Positions 26,740-34,205 of a stretch of DNA of 64,000 nucleotides are shown here, one piece after another; position 1 is the stretch's first letter, and every line of letters begins with the position of its first letter. The position numbers and the translations under genes were made by a program. The notes beneath the pieces are model-generated. The model was not told the origin of the DNA. It ran no database searches and saw only the letters and a program-made list of their open reading frames with translations. The stretch spans positions 358,073-422,072 of the forward strand of contig NZ_BCNY01000013.1 of assembly GCF_001602375.1 (NCBI RefSeq). Reading direction: 5' to 3'. Source of the stretch: Methanoculleus horonobensis (GTDB lineage: Archaea > Halobacteriota > Methanomicrobia > Methanomicrobiales > Methanoculleaceae).

Positions 26740-27597
26740 TCAGCGGAGCGGCGAGGGCGATTGCGATCCCGGCACCGGGAGGCGCGCTCCATGGACGATG
26801 ACCTGCTGGTCGGTCTCCGCGACTTTCCCGAGGATGATTGCCTTCCCCGCGGCCGTCATCGCGAAGACCGGGATCGACGTCCCCGCCTGCAGGAGCGCGG
26901 TCTTCGCCGCCTCCTCCCGGACGTACCGCGAGGCGCAGGCGGTGAGGAGATCAGCCGAGCGGGCCATGAGGGCGGCGTCCTCCCGCGAGAGCCCGGTCGT
27001 GTGGACGGCGACGATCACGGCATCGGGGAACCGCTCCCGGATAGCCGCCGCCTCGACGGCAACGGCGGTGGTCACGGCTATCCGGCGATGGCCGAGTTCT
27101 GCCGCCAGGGCGACGCCGGCTGCCTGGTCGATCGCGGCGGTTGCCGGATCGAGGACGACGCCCCCGTTCTCCTCGATCCGCGCGATCACCTCGCGGATCG
27201 GGCTCGTCTTCACGAGCCCCGACATCCGGCCGCCGATCCCCTGGATGAGGGCGGGGTTCGTCGCAACGAGCGTTCCCGCCCCGTCGGAAGCGATCACCGC
27301 GGCGTCGAGGTCCCCCCGGCGGACGGCGCTGCTCAGGAGTTCCGACGCCCCGAAGATGACGAAGTCCGGCCCGGCAAGAACCTCGCGCTCCGGCGTGCAC
27401 ATCCCGAACGACCTGATACGCCCCTCGATGTTTCGTTTGATCGCCTCCGGCGTCATCTCCGGAACAGGACAGGCGAACCGCCGTGCCAGCGGGCAGTCCT
27501 GTATCTGCGGCGTCCCGACCTCGACCACCCGGCCGTCCCGGATCACGACCCGGCATCTGCCGGCGGCCTCTACGATATGTTCGTCACGTTCGCTCAT
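26740..27597 (-). CDS. Methanogenesis marker protein 8 (DUF2099)
   Basis: A 285-residue protein of the methanogen-specific marker 8 family. It contains RRFACPVPEMTPEAIKRNIE near residue 40, FGMCTPEREVLAGPDFVIFGASE, and GVVLDPATAAIDQAAGVALAAELGH. The family is found in nearly all methanogens; its role is unknown. ATG 27597 gives the family start MSERDEHIVEA; upstream frame is spurious. The stop codon touches that of the HAD gene (convergent). Confidence 0.92.
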   Translation of the reverse strand: MSERDEHIVEAAGRCRVVIRDGRVVEVGTPQIQDCPLARRFACPVPEMTPEAIKRNIEGRIRSFGMCTPEREVLAGPDFVIFGASELLSSAVRRGDLDAAVIASDGAGTLVATNPALIQGIGGRMSGLVKTSPIREVIARIEENGGVVLDPATAAIDQAAGVALAAELGHRRIAVTTAVAVEAAAIRERFPDAVIVAVHTTGLSREDAALMARSADLLTACASRYVREEAAKTALLQAGTSIPVFAMTAAGKAIILGKVAETDQQVIVHGARLPVPGSQSPSPLR

Positions 27598-27733
27598 GAA
27601 AAAAAGTGGAACCGGCAGGGGAATAATGGTGCCTCCCCCCCCGGCCCCGGGGTAAACTCTTATCAGATGAATCCACCATGAAATTGTAGGCAATTCATGA
27701 TACGCTTACAGCATCAAGGCGGGGTGAGGGGAG

Positions 27734-27892
27734 ATGGGCAGGATCTGTAGTCCGTTCGTCGTGATCGAGTGCAGCCGGCAGTGCGGCTTCTCCCGGCTCT
27801 ACAACGAGCCCACCGAGGAGCAGGAGAGAGAGATATCCGATACGAAGACCTGCCCAGGCTGCGGCGCTTCCGTCCGGCGAAGGCTCTTCTGA
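27734..27892 (+). CDS. Tiny zinc-ribbon-like protein (52 aa)
   Basis: A short frame starting MGRICSPFVVIECSRQCGFS and ending TCPGCGASVRRRLF with TGA at 27890. Cysteines occur as CSRQC (C-x3-C) and CPGC (C-x2-C), spaced so that they could hold one zinc. A GTGAGGGGAG ribosome site precedes the ATG. It lies 9 bp before the DUF1624 gene, so both are probably one operon. Confidence 0.6.
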   Translation: MGRICSPFVVIECSRQCGFSRLYNEPTEEQEREISDTKTCPGCGASVRRRLF

Positions 27893-27901
27893 CGGAGAAT
27901 C

Positions 27902-28651
27902 ATGCCGGGAGAACGTTACTGGGAGATCGACCTCGCACGGGGCGTCGCCATCGTGACGATGATCGTCTTCCACTCGGCCTTCGATCTCAACTTCTTCGGC
28001 GTCCTGCCGCTCGACGTCTCCGGCGGATTCCTCCGGATGCTTGCCTACCTGACCGCATCGACGTTCATCTTCCTCGTCGGGGTCTCTTTCACCATCAGCT
28101 ACGCCCGGACCTCGCGGCGGCTCGAGGGGCGCAGCCTCACGCTCAAGTACGTCCGGCGCGGCCTCACCATCTTCGGCTACGGCCTCGCCATCACCGCCGT
28201 CACCTGGCTCTTTCTCCCTGACGTCTACATCGTCTTCGGCATCCTGCACTTCATCGGGCTTGCGATCCTGCTCGCGCCGCTCTTCGTCCGGCTCGATCCG
28301 GAGAAACTCATCATCACGAGCATCGCCTTTCTCATCGCGGGCTACGCGGCAAGCCTCGTCTCCGGCCCGTGGCCGCTCCTCTGGCTCGGCATCCGGCCGG
28401 AATCCTTCGCGAGCCTCGATTACGTCCCGATCCTCCCCTGGTTCGGCCTCGTCCTGGTCGGGATGGCCTGCGGCCGTCTCTTCTACCCGGACGGAAAACG
28501 GAACTTCTCGATCCCGGTTGCGGAACCGGCGCTTGCCCGGCCGCTCGAGTTCCTGGGCCGGCACTCGCTCGTCATCTACTTCCTCCACCAGCCGGTGATT
28601 CTGCTCCTGATCGCGGTCCTCGCGCCGGGAGCGGTGACGGGGTTCTGGTGA
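27902..28651 (+). CDS. DUF1624 heparan-alpha-glucosaminide acetyltransferase-like membrane protein
   Basis: A 249-residue membrane protein with about seven helices. The N-terminus RYWEIDLARGVAIVTMIVFH contains the conserved (D/E)-x-x-R-G and histidine of DUF1624 proteins, related to acyltransferases that pass acyl groups across the membrane. A second histidine lies in FLGRHSLVIYFLHQP at the C-terminus, as in the family. The substrate is unknown; a role in lipid or envelope sugar acylation is possible. Confidence 0.85.
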   Translation: MPGERYWEIDLARGVAIVTMIVFHSAFDLNFFGVLPLDVSGGFLRMLAYLTASTFIFLVGVSFTISYARTSRRLEGRSLTLKYVRRGLTIFGYGLAITAVTWLFLPDVYIVFGILHFIGLAILLAPLFVRLDPEKLIITSIAFLIAGYAASLVSGPWPLLWLGIRPESFASLDYVPILPWFGLVLVGMACGRLFYPDGKRNFSIPVAEPALARPLEFLGRHSLVIYFLHQPVILLLIAVLAPGAVTGFW

Positions 28652-28905
28652 GAAACGTATGGATGGTATCTCAGCACACCGCAGAACGTCCCGCGGAGGA
28701 TATCGATGTCTGCAGTCTTAGGGTTCGAAGAGCCTCTTATCTCCACATGGAGAACAGGCCGCCGGCAGAAGGAATTAATCGCTGGAGCGGAGATGATCCG
28801 GGAAGACAGGGCACGGACAGACGGGCGAAAAGCCAGGATGCGGCCCGATCAGGGTAAAGTGAGCCAGGAACATCCAGAACGAGGCATTCTGAACCGGGTG
28901 AACTC

Positions 28906-29979
28906 ATGACAGCAGTAACAGAGACAGCGTGGATCATATTCATCGCCAGCATAGTGGCGCTCCTGGCACTCGACCTCGGCGTCTTCAACCGCAGAGCACA
29001 TGTCATAAAGCCGCGCGAGGCGCTCCTGCAGGTCGTCGTCTTCGTCACCGCCGCGGTGCTCTTCAATATCGGGATATATCTCTGGATGGGGCCCCAGTCC
29101 GGGTTGGAGTTCACCACCGGCTACATCATGGAACTGATGCTCTCCGTCGACAACCTCTTCGTCTTCGTCATCGTCTTCGCATCATTCTGCGTACCCCGAA
29201 AGGATCAGCACAAGGTGCTGTTTTACGGCATTATCGGGGCTCTGGTCTTCCGCCTGGCGTTCATCATGGCGGGTGTGGCGCTGGTGGAGACATTCTCCTG
29301 GGTGCTCTATATCTTCGGCGCCTTCCTGATCTTCACCGGCATCAGGATGGTGACCGGAAAGGAAGAGAAACCGGTCGAACCTGACAAGAACATCCTGGTT
29401 CGCGGATTCCGGAGGATCATGCCGGTTACCAGGGACTACGAAGGCGACAGTTTCTTCGTCAAAAAGCCTGATGCGGCCGGCAAGATGGTGACCTGGGCCA
29501 CCCCCATGTTCGTGGCCCTGCTGGTCGTGGAGACCACCGACATCGTATTTGCGGTGGACTCCATCCCCGCCATCCTCGGTATCACCACCAACTCGTTCAT
29601 CGTCTTCAGTTCCAACGCGTTTGCCATCCTCGGCCTGAGATCGATGTACTTCGCGCTGGCGCACTTCATGGCCGCTTTCTGCTACCTGAAGTACGGCCTG
29701 GCCGGTATCCTCAGTTTTATCGGCATCAAGATGCTGGCCGCCGATCTCTACCACGTCCCGGTGGAGATCTCGCTGGCCGTCATCATCCTGATCCTGGGGG
29801 TGGCCATCGCCACTTCCGTCATCAGGAACTGGCGCACAGGAACCTGCCCGGCGGTGATAGCAGCGCAGACCAGGGCCTGCCCTGCTCTGGAGAGCCTCCA
29901 TGCGGACGACGCTCAGGCTCCCACGGCAGAGGCAGCACGCTCTGGACGGGATCCCGGGGAGGGTAAGAGAGACCGGTAA
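28906..29979 (+). CDS. TerC-family membrane protein
   Basis: A 357-residue protein with about nine membrane helices. It carries the TerC signatures: MELMLSVDNLFVFVIVFASF and ALLVVETTDIVFAVDSIPAIL, each with the metal-contacting acidic residues. TerC/Alx proteins export Mn(II) or sit in tellurite-resistance complexes. The 254 bp upstream holds a GGTGAA ribosome site but no riboswitch that I recognise. The tail after residue 325 (TRACPALESL...) is not conserved in the family. Confidence 0.9.
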   Translation: MTAVTETAWIIFIASIVALLALDLGVFNRRAHVIKPREALLQVVVFVTAAVLFNIGIYLWMGPQSGLEFTTGYIMELMLSVDNLFVFVIVFASFCVPRKDQHKVLFYGIIGALVFRLAFIMAGVALVETFSWVLYIFGAFLIFTGIRMVTGKEEKPVEPDKNILVRGFRRIMPVTRDYEGDSFFVKKPDAAGKMVTWATPMFVALLVVETTDIVFAVDSIPAILGITTNSFIVFSSNAFAILGLRSMYFALAHFMAAFCYLKYGLAGILSFIGIKMLAADLYHVPVEISLAVIILILGVAIATSVIRNWRTGTCPAVIAAQTRACPALESLHADDAQAPTAEAARSGRDPGEGKRDR

Positions 29980-29980
29980 A

Positions 29981-30000
29981 AGAGCACCACGAGATGCTCT
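29981..30000. terminator. Hairpin between terC and adenine deaminase genes
   Basis: AGAGCA and TGCTCT form a 6-bp stem around an 8-nt loop, one base after the TerC stop and before the convergent ade stop. It is a weak candidate. Confidence 0.35.
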
Positions 30001-30009
30001 ACGTCTCTC

Positions 30010-31668
30010 TCACTTCTCAAACAGCGGCACGTCCGTAAACGCCCCAACGTCGAAGACCCCGCGCTCCGTGACCCGGACTTCAGGGACGACCGTCAGGGCG
30101 AGGAACGAGAGATACATGAAGGGATTTTCGATCGCGCCGAGCCGCCGGGCATGCTCCTCGAGGGCCGCAAGCCGCTGCACGACCTCGCCGTAGGGAAGGG
30201 CCGACATCAGCCCGGCGCACTCGAGCGGGAGCGCGGTTATATCGTCCCCGGAGACCACCGCGAGGCCGCCGCCGAGCCGGACCACCTCGGCGACGGCACG
30301 GACGATATCGGCGTCGCCGGCCCCGACCGCGACGATGTTGTGGGAGTCGTGGGAGACCGACCCGGCAATTGCACCCTCCTTCAGACCGAACCCGTGCACG
30401 AGCCCGACGCCGGAGCCGCTTCCCCGGTAGCGGTCGGTGACGACCGCTTTGAGGATGTCGCGGCCGAGGTCGGGGATCCCGGCAGCGTCGACCGGGCAGC
30501 GCATATCCCGGGTCGTGATCTGGCCGGGCACGATCCCGATCACTCGCGCCTCCCCCCGCCCGGTTATCCGGATATCGGGCGGTTCCGGCACGCGGGCGTG
30601 CATGGGGGCCGCCGGACAGGCAGGGGGCAGGTAGCCGGCGTCGATGATCTCGACACCGCGCTTGAACGTCCGGATGACCGCGAAGCGGTCGGGATCGTCG
30701 ACGACGCAGAAGTCGGCAAGCCTTCCCGGTGCAAGAGCGCCCCGGTCGTGGAGCCCGAACCTTCCGGCGGCGGAGAGCGTGGCCATACGGAGCGCCTGCT
30801 CGACCTCCAGGCCGCCTGCGACCGCAATTCTTACGCAGTCATCGATATGCCCCTCCCCGGCAAGCATGTCGGCGTGCTGGTCGTCGGTGGCAAAGCAGCA
30901 CCGCGGCGCCGTGCAGGCGTCGACGAGCGGGAGGAGGTCGCGGAGGTTGCGCTCCGTCGAACCCTCCCGGATCATGATGTACATCCCCCGGAGGAGTTTC
31001 TCCCGCGCTTCAGAAAGCGTCGTGCACTCGTGGTCGCTCTGGACGCCGGCATAGATGTAGGCGTTCAGATCCATTCCCGAGAGGAACGGCGCGTGGCCGT
31101 CGACGACCTCGAAGAGATCCATCTTCGTCCGGAGGTCTTCGTCGCCGAAGAGGACGCCGGGGACGTTCATCACCTCGGCGAGCCCGACGACCCCCTCCCG
31201 TCCCCGGAACCGGGCGAGATCGGCGGCCGTGAGCACGGCGCCGCCCGCGTCAAACGGCGTTGCCGGGACACAGGACGGGAGCATGACCAGGATGTCGAGC
31301 GGCGTCCGCGCCCCTTCGGCAAGCATGTAGTCGATCCCCGGCGCCCCACAGACGTTTGCTATCTCGTGGGGGTCGGCAATCACCGTCGTCGTGCCGTGCG
31401 CGAGGACGAGCCGGGCATACTCCGCCGGCGCGAGGAGCGAACTCTCGATATGGACGTGAGCGTCGATCAGCCCGGGCACCACGCAGGTGCCCGAGAGGTC
31501 GTACTCCCGCGTCCCCCGGTACTCCCCGAAGCCGACGACGCGGCCGTCTTTCACCGCGAAGTCCACGCGCTCCCAGGAACACGCGAACGGGTTGAAGACC
31601 TCCGCTCCGAAGAAGACGGCATCCGCAGGCTCGAGCCCCCGCGCCGCCGCGAGTCCTGCAGGGGTCAG
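30010..31668 (-). CDS. ade: Adenine deaminase, with apparent CTG start
   Basis: A 552-residue metal-dependent amidohydrolase that deaminates adenine to hypoxanthine. Motifs: VVPGLIDAHVHIESSLL (metal His), TTTVIADPHEIANV, CFATDDQHADML and the C-terminal adenine-deaminase domain with VGLVHGFGLKEGAIAGSVSHDSHN. The family's N-terminus (PAGLAAARGLEPADAVFFGA) is encoded upstream of the first ATG/GTG/TTG, and the only start near it is CTG 31668. A perfect GGAGGT lies 6 bp before, and CTG overlaps the lipoprotein TGA as CTGA. Confidence 0.92.
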   Translation of the reverse strand: MTPAGLAAARGLEPADAVFFGAEVFNPFACSWERVDFAVKDGRVVGFGEYRGTREYDLSGTCVVPGLIDAHVHIESSLLAPAEYARLVLAHGTTTVIADPHEIANVCGAPGIDYMLAEGARTPLDILVMLPSCVPATPFDAGGAVLTAADLARFRGREGVVGLAEVMNVPGVLFGDEDLRTKMDLFEVVDGHAPFLSGMDLNAYIYAGVQSDHECTTLSEAREKLLRGMYIMIREGSTERNLRDLLPLVDACTAPRCCFATDDQHADMLAGEGHIDDCVRIAVAGGLEVEQALRMATLSAAGRFGLHDRGALAPGRLADFCVVDDPDRFAVIRTFKRGVEIIDAGYLPPACPAAPMHARVPEPPDIRITGRGEARVIGIVPGQITTRDMRCPVDAAGIPDLGRDILKAVVTDRYRGSGSGVGLVHGFGLKEGAIAGSVSHDSHNIVAVGAGDADIVRAVAEVVRLGGGLAVVSGDDITALPLECAGLMSALPYGEVVQRLAALEEHARRLGAIENPFMYLSFLALTVVPEVRVTERGVFDVGAFTDVPLFEK

Positions 31669-32024
31669 GCTGTTACCTCCAGATCGCGGATGACGGATGC
31701 TCTCCGCTCGCTCCCGACGAATACGGTCAGAAATACCTTGTATGAACCAGGCTGCAGGTCTACCCGGATCGTGTACTCGTTCTCTCCCGTATCAAGGTCG
31801 ATATACCGCGCTTCGGAGAAGGCCTCGTGCTGTTCGAGCGCGCTCACCTCCATGATCGTTGTCTGGAGCACAGCGTTCTCGACGGGTTCGCCGGCGTTCT
31901 CCACCTGGACCTGCAGGGCGTCGCCGCTGTAGGTCACCCCACCAAACGACGTGGAGAGGCAGCCGGCAGCCCCGGCAATGGCAGCAAGGGCCAGTATCAA
32001 AAGGATCGTATAGTTTCTAGACAT
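31665..32024 (-). CDS. Small archaeal lipoprotein
   Basis: A 119-residue protein: signal peptide with hydrophobic core (NYTILLILALAAIAGAAG) and a lipobox-like AGAAGC, then a beta-rich domain (TYSGDALQVQVENAGEPVENA; YTIRVDLQPGSYKVFLTVFV). It looks like a small immunoglobulin-like surface domain. It is upstream of ade, overlapping it by 4 bp. The functional link between them is not evident. Confidence 0.75.
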   Translation of the reverse strand: MSRNYTILLILALAAIAGAAGCLSTSFGGVTYSGDALQVQVENAGEPVENAVLQTTIMEVSALEQHEAFSEARYIDLDTGENEYTIRVDLQPGSYKVFLTVFVGSERRASVIRDLEVTA

Positions 32025-32428
32025 TCGCTCGGAGAACCGGGATCCGCATGCCGTGCCGGCGCAAGCACGGTCGTATGGCCCCTCCAGTCCTCCAGATTCA
32101 CCTCCACTCTATTCATTCAGAATTTTGGTTGCTATTATTAAAATATTGTGAAAAAAACGGAGATTGCAAATGTTTCGGATTCCGGGCCTGCTACCAGAGA
32201 ACACGATGCGGGATTCACCCGGTTCCATGGAGATCGTGCAGGCGTACGTCCGGGTTCGCCCTCCCCAGGTGGGCGGAGAGGGAGGACTGCTCAGAACCTG
32301 GCGGTGTTTCGCCGGGAAGAACCTACATCAGAGAGATTGCCGGAGGTAAAATCGAGAAATTGCCGGAGTGGAGGCGATTCATCCTGGAGCAACATTTAAT
32401 ATAAGATCATTATTATAATCAGTCTACA
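32025..32428. other. Intergenic region, divergent promoters, no gene seen
   Basis: AT-rich at 32115-32160 and at 32395-32425; the second part (tttaatataag, attattataatc) is close to the M48 gene. Overlapping short frames near 32150-32400 show no family resemblance. Confidence 0.5.
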
Positions 32429-33106
32429 ATGAGTGGGGCAGATCACAATTCCCGCCTGTACCGGATATTCCGGGAACTTCAGGAGAAGGGATTGATTGAC
32501 CGTAGGACAAAGCTGGTGAGATGCCCCTTCACGATCTCCATACGGGGATGCCCGGCACTCAACAGCATCCGCTACCGGCATTCGTTCTACGAGAGAAACC
32601 TCTCGGAGGCAAGCGACGACACGCTCCGGTTCGTGCTGCTCCACGAAGAGGGGCACGTAAGGAAGGGGTCATCTCTTCTCTCAGCCCTTCCGACCCTCCC
32701 GGTACTCCTCTGTCTCGCCTTCTTCGGCCATCCGCCCCTGCTGATTGGAGGACTCCCGGCTGCAAAGCCGGTCTTCATCGCCCTCCTCCTCCTGATCGCC
32801 TTCCTCGCCTACCGGACGTACTACCACCGCATGTGCGATGAAGAGTTCATAGCCGATCGATATGCCGCCGATGCGATGAGGTGCTGCTACCGGGTCAGGG
32901 ATCCGGGAACCCTCCTCCAGAACGTTCTTTCCGGCCTGCTGACAGGGGCATCGTCCCCCCACCGTAAAGGCGTGATCCCCGGACTTCTTCGTTCCGAGCC
33001 AGACTATCGGCCGTCGATCGCCGATCGCGTGCAGAAACTCAGGGCCGCAACCGATCCCGGCAACAGAAGACCTGTACGCCCCACTGACGGCGATCGCTCC
33101 AGCTGA
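32429..33106 (+). CDS. M48-like membrane metalloprotease
   Basis: A 225-residue protein. The zinc site HExxH is present as VLLHEEGHVRKGS near residue 71. Two hydrophobic segments follow (LPTLPVLLCLAFFGHPPLL; PVFIALLLLIAFLAY), then the third ligand region CDEEFIADRYAADAM. This is the layout of HtpX/Ste24-like M48 peptidases. There is no signal peptide. Substrate unknown; possibly membrane protein quality control. Stands alone. Confidence 0.8.
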   Translation: MSGADHNSRLYRIFRELQEKGLIDRRTKLVRCPFTISIRGCPALNSIRYRHSFYERNLSEASDDTLRFVLLHEEGHVRKGSSLLSALPTLPVLLCLAFFGHPPLLIGGLPAAKPVFIALLLLIAFLAYRTYYHRMCDEEFIADRYAADAMRCCYRVRDPGTLLQNVLSGLLTGASSPHRKGVIPGLLRSEPDYRPSIADRVQKLRAATDPGNRRPVRPTDGDRSS

Positions 33107-33320
33107 GGTCTGCTCTCCCGCCCTGTGCAGGCTCCCCCGGGAACGATTGGTTCTGCAACTCTTTTCCCGTTCCCGGGTCCCCTGAAATATAACAGCAAAA
33201 AAACCTTCTATCCATCTTCTCAGGCGAAAAAATATTTCAAAAAACGGTGAGACGCTCAGAATATACATAGCAAAATAAAGTAGGTTTAATATTACCTATT
33301 TCAAATAGAGGTAGTGAGGG
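33107..33320. promoter_or_regulatory. Promoter region of the chemosensory operon
   Basis: AT-rich between 33220 and 33305 with taggtttaatattacc as a possible BRE/TATA; a GAGG at 33308 and GTGAGGG precede the GTG start of parA. No gene seen. Confidence 0.45.
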
Positions 33321-34202
33321 GTGCTGGACATTACGATTATAGCGTTCGCCCACCACAAGGGGGGCACTGGAAAGACGACATCGTGTCTCAACGTTGCAGG
33401 ATACCTCCAGAAAGATGGGAAGGGCGTTCTGGTCGTAGACTGCGACCCGCAGGCCAATGCCACCACGGGTCTCGGGGTCGACCCCGGGACCCTCGAACTG
33501 AGCATGTATGACGTCTTCATGAGCGTCTTTGAGGGATTTCCCGATGTCGGGATCGCCGATGTTATCGTCTCAACGGCATCGGGGATCGATCTCGCGCCGG
33601 CAACACTGGATCTCGTTGGGGTTGAACCCTATCTCTACGGCATCGAGGACCGGGCGGGGCTGCTCAGAGAGGCGCTCGCGCAGGTGACGGACGCCTACGA
33701 TTTCATCCTGATCGATACGCCCCCGAGCATGGGCCAGTTCGTCATCAATGGCCTCGTCGCAGCGGATCACACCGTCGTCACCCTCGATTCGGGCACGTTC
33801 GCCCTGAAAGGCATGGAAGCCCTGTCTACAGTCTTTGGCGACATCCGGGAGATGCTCGGAGAAGACGTCGCCGCAGACTTCGCCATCCTGACCCGCTGGA
33901 AAGGATCGGGGAACCCGGCGGCCGGAACAGGCGGGCTTGCGCTCTTCCTGAAGCGGATCTTCTCACCCACCTCATCAGCAGAAGAGGAGAGGGAGAGAGA
34001 GCGGCTGAAGGCGTTCGAGTCCGAGGTGAAAAAAGCGTTCAAGCAGGTATTCGCGGTTCCGTACTCTCCTGCAATCTACGAGACGCAGCAGAAGGGGCTC
34101 CCTATCTCCCACTATGCTCCTGAGAGCGATGCCGGCAGGGAATACCGGGCAATAGCAACTGCGCTCACCGAGCGGGACAACAATCATGGTGAGGATGTGT
34201 AA
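33321..34202 (+). CDS. ParA/Soj-type ATPase, chemoreceptor-array partner
   Basis: A 293-residue ParA ATPase. Deviant Walker A: HHKGGTGKTTSCLNVAGYL near residue 11; Walker A': VVDCDPQANATTGLG; Walker B: FILIDTPPSMGQFVINGL. No N-terminal DNA-binding domain and no ParB gene beside it. Lying 3 bp before a soluble chemoreceptor gene, it resembles PpfA-like ParA proteins that position cytoplasmic chemoreceptor clusters. An in-frame TGA at 33315 makes GTG 33321 the first possible start. Confidence 0.85.
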   Translation: MLDITIIAFAHHKGGTGKTTSCLNVAGYLQKDGKGVLVVDCDPQANATTGLGVDPGTLELSMYDVFMSVFEGFPDVGIADVIVSTASGIDLAPATLDLVGVEPYLYGIEDRAGLLREALAQVTDAYDFILIDTPPSMGQFVINGLVAADHTVVTLDSGTFALKGMEALSTVFGDIREMLGEDVAADFAILTRWKGSGNPAAGTGGLALFLKRIFSPTSSAEEERERERLKAFESEVKKAFKQVFAVPYSPAIYETQQKGLPISHYAPESDAGREYRAIATALTERDNNHGEDV

Positions 34203-34205
34203 TCG

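Noticed and set aside
28652..28905. Manganese (yybP-ykoY) riboswitch or small gene before TerC
   Set aside because: The conserved riboswitch loops are not visible. A 67-codon frame at 28706 has no family resemblance and overlaps the TerC start in another frame.
30151..31932. 593-codon plus-strand frame opposite adenine deaminase
   Set aside because: Antisense shadow; it spans two real minus-strand genes.
33321..34202. Plasmid partition gene marking a replicon
   Set aside because: No ParB, origin repeats or plasmid genes nearby; the chemoreceptor operon context explains it better.
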